Origin: Rhodobiaceae bacterium
GTDB taxonomy: Bacteria > Pseudomonadota > Alphaproteobacteria > Rhizobiales > TMED25
NCBI GenBank assembly: GCA_002704755.1
Contig: PAHC01000003.1
Location: 1 to 7,592 of the forward strand
Direction of reading: 5' to 3'
DNA length: 7,592 nucleotides
A program made the position numbers and the translations under genes. Positions 5,855 through 7,592 of the stretch are shown here, piece by piece; within the stretch, counting starts at the first letter, position 1, and each line of letters opens with the position of its first letter. The notes under the pieces are model-generated. The model was not told the DNA's origin, searched no databases, and saw nothing but the letters and a program-made list of their open reading frames with translations.

Positions 5855-6174
5855 TTTCGTTTTCCTTATGTTGGCTAACGTTCAGTAGCACAAAAATCAA
5901 AATCTATAAAATCATCATATTTGTCTGTATATTGCTAAAAATCTCTGCGTTAGGACCGTTGGCGCATCTTTTAGCCAGTGTCCCAGATGCAGGTCGGCTC
6001 TATGTATCAAATCATGTCATTTTCGTGCGACTGGCATTTTGGTCATGAACGGCTGGAATTCATTGAGGAAGTGCTTGCAAAGTTGCTGCAGTCTCATTGA
6101 AATCCGCCTTTTTTCATCCTATCTTGCCAACATCAAGAGCAACAAATGTTTAATTCGGAGAGGTTGGATAAAAA
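5855..6174. other. Divergent intergenic region with inverted repeats and a possible micro-ORF
   Basis: This 320-bp region must hold promoters for both flanking genes, which point away from each other. CTAACG (5875-5880) and CGTTAG (5948-5953), with inner TAGCA (5886-5890) and TGCTA (5933-5937), form a long interrupted inverted repeat upstream of the minus-strand gene. Next to it, GGAC 5953-5956/GTCC 5980-5983 and TGGC 5960-5963/GCCA 5974-5977 make a bulged stem. An open frame 5987-6100 encodes 37 residues (with CDWHFGHERLEF) but has no ribosome-binding site, and it may be chance or a gene remnant. A possible -35 (TTGCCA 6125-6130) precedes the downstream gene. Confidence 0.35.
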
Positions 6175-6459
6175 ATGAGTAAAAAGCTTAGTATAATTCG
6201 GTTCAAACCCAAGCCCGAGCATTATGACCAATTTCTAGCAGATGTACTGGATAACCAAAAAGATAAAGAGCCAAACACACGTTTTGCCGTAAAGGCCGGT
6301 GATGAGGTCATAGTTGTAGCGATAAGGGATGCTGATGGCTTTGAAGAACGTGCAAAAGACGGTGTGGTCAATTGGTTGGATGAACGGCGTCCAATGTTGC
6401 AGGAGTATGACCCTGTAAACAGACATACAATTCCGCTTACTGGAGATTTGGTAGAGTAA
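6175..6459 (+). CDS. Small ABM-like (dimeric alpha/beta-barrel) protein
   Basis: This is a 94-residue cytoplasmic protein. It opens with KKLSIIRFKPKPEHYDQFLADVLD (3-26), the usual 'strand, KPE, helix' start of ABM/dimeric alpha/beta-barrel domains. GDEVIVVAIRDAD (42-54) forms the next strand pair, followed by a helix with NWLDERRPMLQEY (66-78) and a tail RHTIPLTGDLVE. It is shorter than many members and I do not recognise a specific subfamily; no active-site residues can be assigned. ATG 6175 has a good site, GGAGAGG (6159-6165). A probable terminator hairpin follows the stop, and the remnant of a gene A copy begins within that hairpin. The ABM assignment rests on the N-terminal pattern only. 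Confidence 0.55.
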   Translation: MSKKLSIIRFKPKPEHYDQFLADVLDNQKDKEPNTRFAVKAGDEVIVVAIRDADGFEERAKDGVVNWLDERRPMLQEYDPVNRHTIPLTGDLVE

Positions 6460-6465
6460 AGTGAC

Positions 6466-6490
6466 AAGCCTCATCTTTTGTGTGGGGCTT
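6466..6490 (+). terminator. Terminator hairpin that has lost its T-tract
   Basis: AAGCCTCAT (6466-6474) pairs with GTGGGGCTT (6482-6490), nine pairs of which two are G-T wobbles, around a 7-nt loop. This is a typical rho-independent stem placed 6 nt after the stop of the ABM-like gene. Instead of a T-run it is followed by AAAAAG, which already belongs to gene A copy C. The tail seems to have been replaced when copy C was joined on. Confidence 0.5.
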
Positions 6491-6617
6491 AAAAAGCGGC
6501 CCACACCTTTATATACATGATAAACCAACGTTTAGTGGTACGTTGGGTGGCTTAATATAATTTCTAGTGACAGCGGCGCTATTTTTTTCTGTCCTGTTAA
6601 TGATCAAATTCTGGTGA
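6486..6617 (+). pseudogene. Gene A pseudogene (copy C, C-terminal remnant with nonsense codon)
   Basis: The frame GLKSGPHLYIHDKP..., starting at 6486, matches residues 107-149 of gene A through the membrane segment to MIKFW and a TGA at 6615-6617. A TAA at 6558-6560 interrupts it exactly where copy B has CAA (Gln) and gene A has GAA. Of 43 aligned codons, 7 differ from copy B (one of them the stop) and 11 from gene A, so copy C is closer to copy B in the coding part. Its last codon (TGG) and following leader instead match the full-length copy. No start codon or independent expression is plausible. Confidence 0.85.
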
Positions 6618-6647
6618 GGTACGAAAGTTGGTGGAGAATATATGAAA
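6486..6647 (+). repeat. Gene A repeat, copy C (shortest copy plus leader)
   Basis: This is a direct repeat of 2400-2560. It includes the leader (GAAAGTTGGTGGAGAATA) and the ATGAAA of the next gene, here the cytochrome c gene. The left end falls in GGGCTT, which is shared with the terminator stem of the preceding gene. The right end is the same as in the other two copies. Confidence 0.85.
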
Positions 6648-7076
6648 TTTATCTATGTGACAGCGGCGATACTTGCAGTTGGTGCAGTGGGCTACTCACT
6701 TTGGGCAACAGTCAAACCGACTGTCCATTCAGCCACAACTTCAGACAATCGTAACGCAGCCTTGGTTGAAGTCATGCTTCCCGATACATTTTCGGATAAT
6801 GCAAAGATTGGTAAAGTGGGTTTCAACAAAAAATGTGCAGCCTGCCACGGGGTTAATGCCGCTGGAATAGAAGGTGTCGCGCCCCCACTCGTCCACAAAA
6901 TCTATGAACCTAGCCACCACGGCGATGAAAGCTTTCAGCGGGCAGCAGCATTGGGAGTGCGCGCGCACCATTGGCCTTTCGGCGACATGCCTGCCATTAA
7001 AGGTGTCACCCGTGGAGATGTTACGATGATCACCGCTTACATCCGCGAACTCCAACGAGCCAACGGCATCAACTGA
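6642..7076 (+). CDS. Membrane-anchored or secreted class I cytochrome c
   Basis: This 144-residue protein has an N-terminal hydrophobic segment (FIYVTAAILAVGAVGYSLWA, 3-22) without an obvious cleavage site, so it is probably an anchored periplasmic electron carrier. The heme-attachment motif is CAACH (65-69), preceded by KVGFNKKC as in many mono-heme c-types. HHGDESFQRAAALGVRAHHW (92-111) follows, and GDMPAIKGV (114-122) supplies Met116 as the likely sixth heme ligand. The C-terminal helix ITAYIRELQRANG is the usual packing helix. The form is familiar from alphaproteobacterial mono-heme cytochromes; partners are unknown. ATG 6642 is served by GGTGGAG (6630-6636), which lies inside the repeated leader that ends gene A copy C. 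The gene therefore relies on a copied regulatory segment for translation. Confidence 0.92.
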   Translation: MKFIYVTAAILAVGAVGYSLWATVKPTVHSATTSDNRNAALVEVMLPDTFSDNAKIGKVGFNKKCAACHGVNAAGIEGVAPPLVHKIYEPSHHGDESFQRAAALGVRAHHWPFGDMPAIKGVTRGDVTMITAYIRELQRANGIN

Positions 7077-7100
7077 CATTATTCACTTAAAACTAAACAC

Positions 7101-7154
7101 GTTTCCCTGACCAAGCTCGCGCGCGCGAGGAAATGGTTTCAAGCTTCTAGAAGC
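7101..7154. repeat. Two perfect palindromes between cytochrome c and integrase remnant
   Basis: CTCGCGCGCGCGAG (7116-7129) is a 14-bp perfect palindrome. GCTTCTAGAAGC (7143-7154) is a second, 12-bp one. TTTCC 7102-7106 and GGAAA 7129-7133 lengthen the first imperfectly. They lie 40-78 bp after the cytochrome stop. No T-run follows, so they do not look like a standard terminator for cytochrome c. Confidence 0.5.
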
Positions 7155-7260
7155 CTTCTCAAGTGTCCATCGCAGTGTGTTCAACCGAGGAACCTTTTAA
7201 AACCGCGCGGATATCCCAATGCTCAAGCAACTCTCCGCAGCCGTATGCTTAAGCAAATAA

Positions 7261-7497
7261 TCATTCCAATTTAAGGGCTAAATTCTCAGCTTTTAAATGA
7301 GTGTACCTAAACAACATTTTGGGATCTTTATGTCCTGATATGGTTGCCACCTCAGCTATGTTAAGTCCCGTTTCGAAGAAACGGCTTATGGCTTCATGCC
7401 GCAAGTCATGAAATTTAAGGTTGGTAATGCCTGCTCTTTCTCTCAACCTTTCCCAAGCCAATCATGCACTAACAATTAACACGGACCCGTCTGATGA
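7261..7497 (-). pseudogene. Tyrosine recombinase (phage-type integrase) 3' remnant
   Basis: On the minus strand, the frame from 7461 down to TGA 7263-7261 encodes the end of a tyrosine-recombinase catalytic domain. Counting from the TTG at 7461-7459, it shows H18-D-L-R21-H22 (ArgII box), G43-H44-K (His/Trp box) and R52-Y53-T-H, where Y53 is the DNA-cleaving nucleophile. The conserved lead-in AWERLRERAGI precedes them. An in-frame TGA at 7464-7462 interrupts the domain. Upstream, the same frame still reads SSDGSVLIVSA (7497-7465), then a further TGA and no similarity I can see. The first catalytic Arg, the core-binding domain and the N-terminus are absent, so it is inactive unless part of a longer rearranged gene. 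It probably marks the edge of an old integrated element. Confidence 0.85.
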
Positions 7498-7592
7498 GGC
7501 TGCTCAGCAACAAATAATTATTTGATGCATCTATGCTTGATGTGTAAGACGGTCTCGTTTTGATATCTAAGGAAATTTTGTTGTGCTTTGTT
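7498..7592. other. Right edge, no feature seen
   Basis: This is AT-rich sequence upstream of the integrase remnant. No continued integrase similarity, tRNA or attachment site could be recognised in the available bases. Confidence 0.4.

Noticed and set aside
5871..5953. Integron attC-like site (CTAAC...GTTAG about 80 bp apart)
   Set aside because: The core boxes do not fit RYYYAAC/GTTRRRY fully, and the inner arms pair for only 5 bp with unequal spacers. No second such site is present, and the recombinase fragment cannot be identified as IntI.
2245..6647. Reverse-transcription-based copying as the cause of the nested 5' truncations
   Set aside because: Fixed 3' ends and variable 5' ends are suggestive, but no reverse transcriptase, poly-A tail or target-site duplication is seen, and the copies are too diverged. 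Ordinary duplication and deletion suffices.
6657..6690. Shared GTGACAGCGGCG between the cytochrome c membrane segment and the gene A membrane segment
   Set aside because: The identity is limited to 12 nt encoding a VTAA stretch in two hydrophobic helices, and flanking codons do not align, so chance is the better explanation.
1..7592. CRISPR array, riboswitch, rRNA or known defence system
   Set aside because: I saw no regularly spaced repeats, recognised aptamer core, rRNA sequence or defence-protein motif on either strand.

Overview
This 7.6-kb window looks like an accessory stretch of a proteobacterial chromosome, most likely a marine alphaproteobacterium. I base that on the moderate-to-low G+C, the style of the PaaI-type thioesterase, and the c-type cytochrome with its HHWPF.DMP region. 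That taxonomic guess is an inference and was not tested. There is no rRNA, tRNA, CRISPR array or complete mobile element. A decayed tyrosine-recombinase 3' fragment at the right edge suggests an old genomic-island boundary.

Layout. Positions 3-170 hold the C-terminus of a probable outer-membrane beta-barrel protein that begins before the window; this is the most G+C-rich coding stretch. A 474-bp gap follows, with no gene I can support. Then come two overlapping acyl-CoA genes: a crotonase-family protein (645-1460) and a hotdog-fold thioesterase (1438-1887), with a probable rho-independent terminator at 2016-2045. Next is a cluster of small genes. It holds an unrecognised tail-anchored protein, here called gene A (2082-2531), a secreted four-cysteine protein (2555-2956), a 5'-truncated copy of gene A (copy B, 2999-3274), a GFA-family zinc protein (3276-3686), an ABM-like dimeric alpha/beta-barrel protein (3784-4119) and a secreted six-cysteine protein (4236-4589). 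Convergent to these is a 339-residue periplasmic two-domain protein on the minus strand (5854-4835). On the plus strand again are a second small ABM-like protein (6175-6459), a nonsense-mutated third copy of gene A (copy C, 6486-6617) and a membrane-anchored or secreted cytochrome c (6642-7076). The integrase remnant (7261 to about 7497) is on the minus strand.

The most unusual thing here is the gene A repeat family. Three copies share the same 3' end plus a short leader carrying a Shine-Dalgarno sequence, and each sits directly before the start codon of a different gene (secreted Cys protein, GFA protein, cytochrome c). The 5' truncations are nested: full length, then from about codon 56, then from codon 107. 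This suggests repeated duplication and gene replacement at one junction in an ancestral 'gene A + next gene' operon.

I see no defence, toxin-antitoxin or biosynthetic system that can be named with confidence. The crotonase and thioesterase probably act together on an acyl-CoA. The remaining cargo (GFA, two ABM-like proteins, cytochrome c, three exported cysteine proteins) would fit small-molecule or redox and envelope functions, but no shared pathway can be proved from the sequence.
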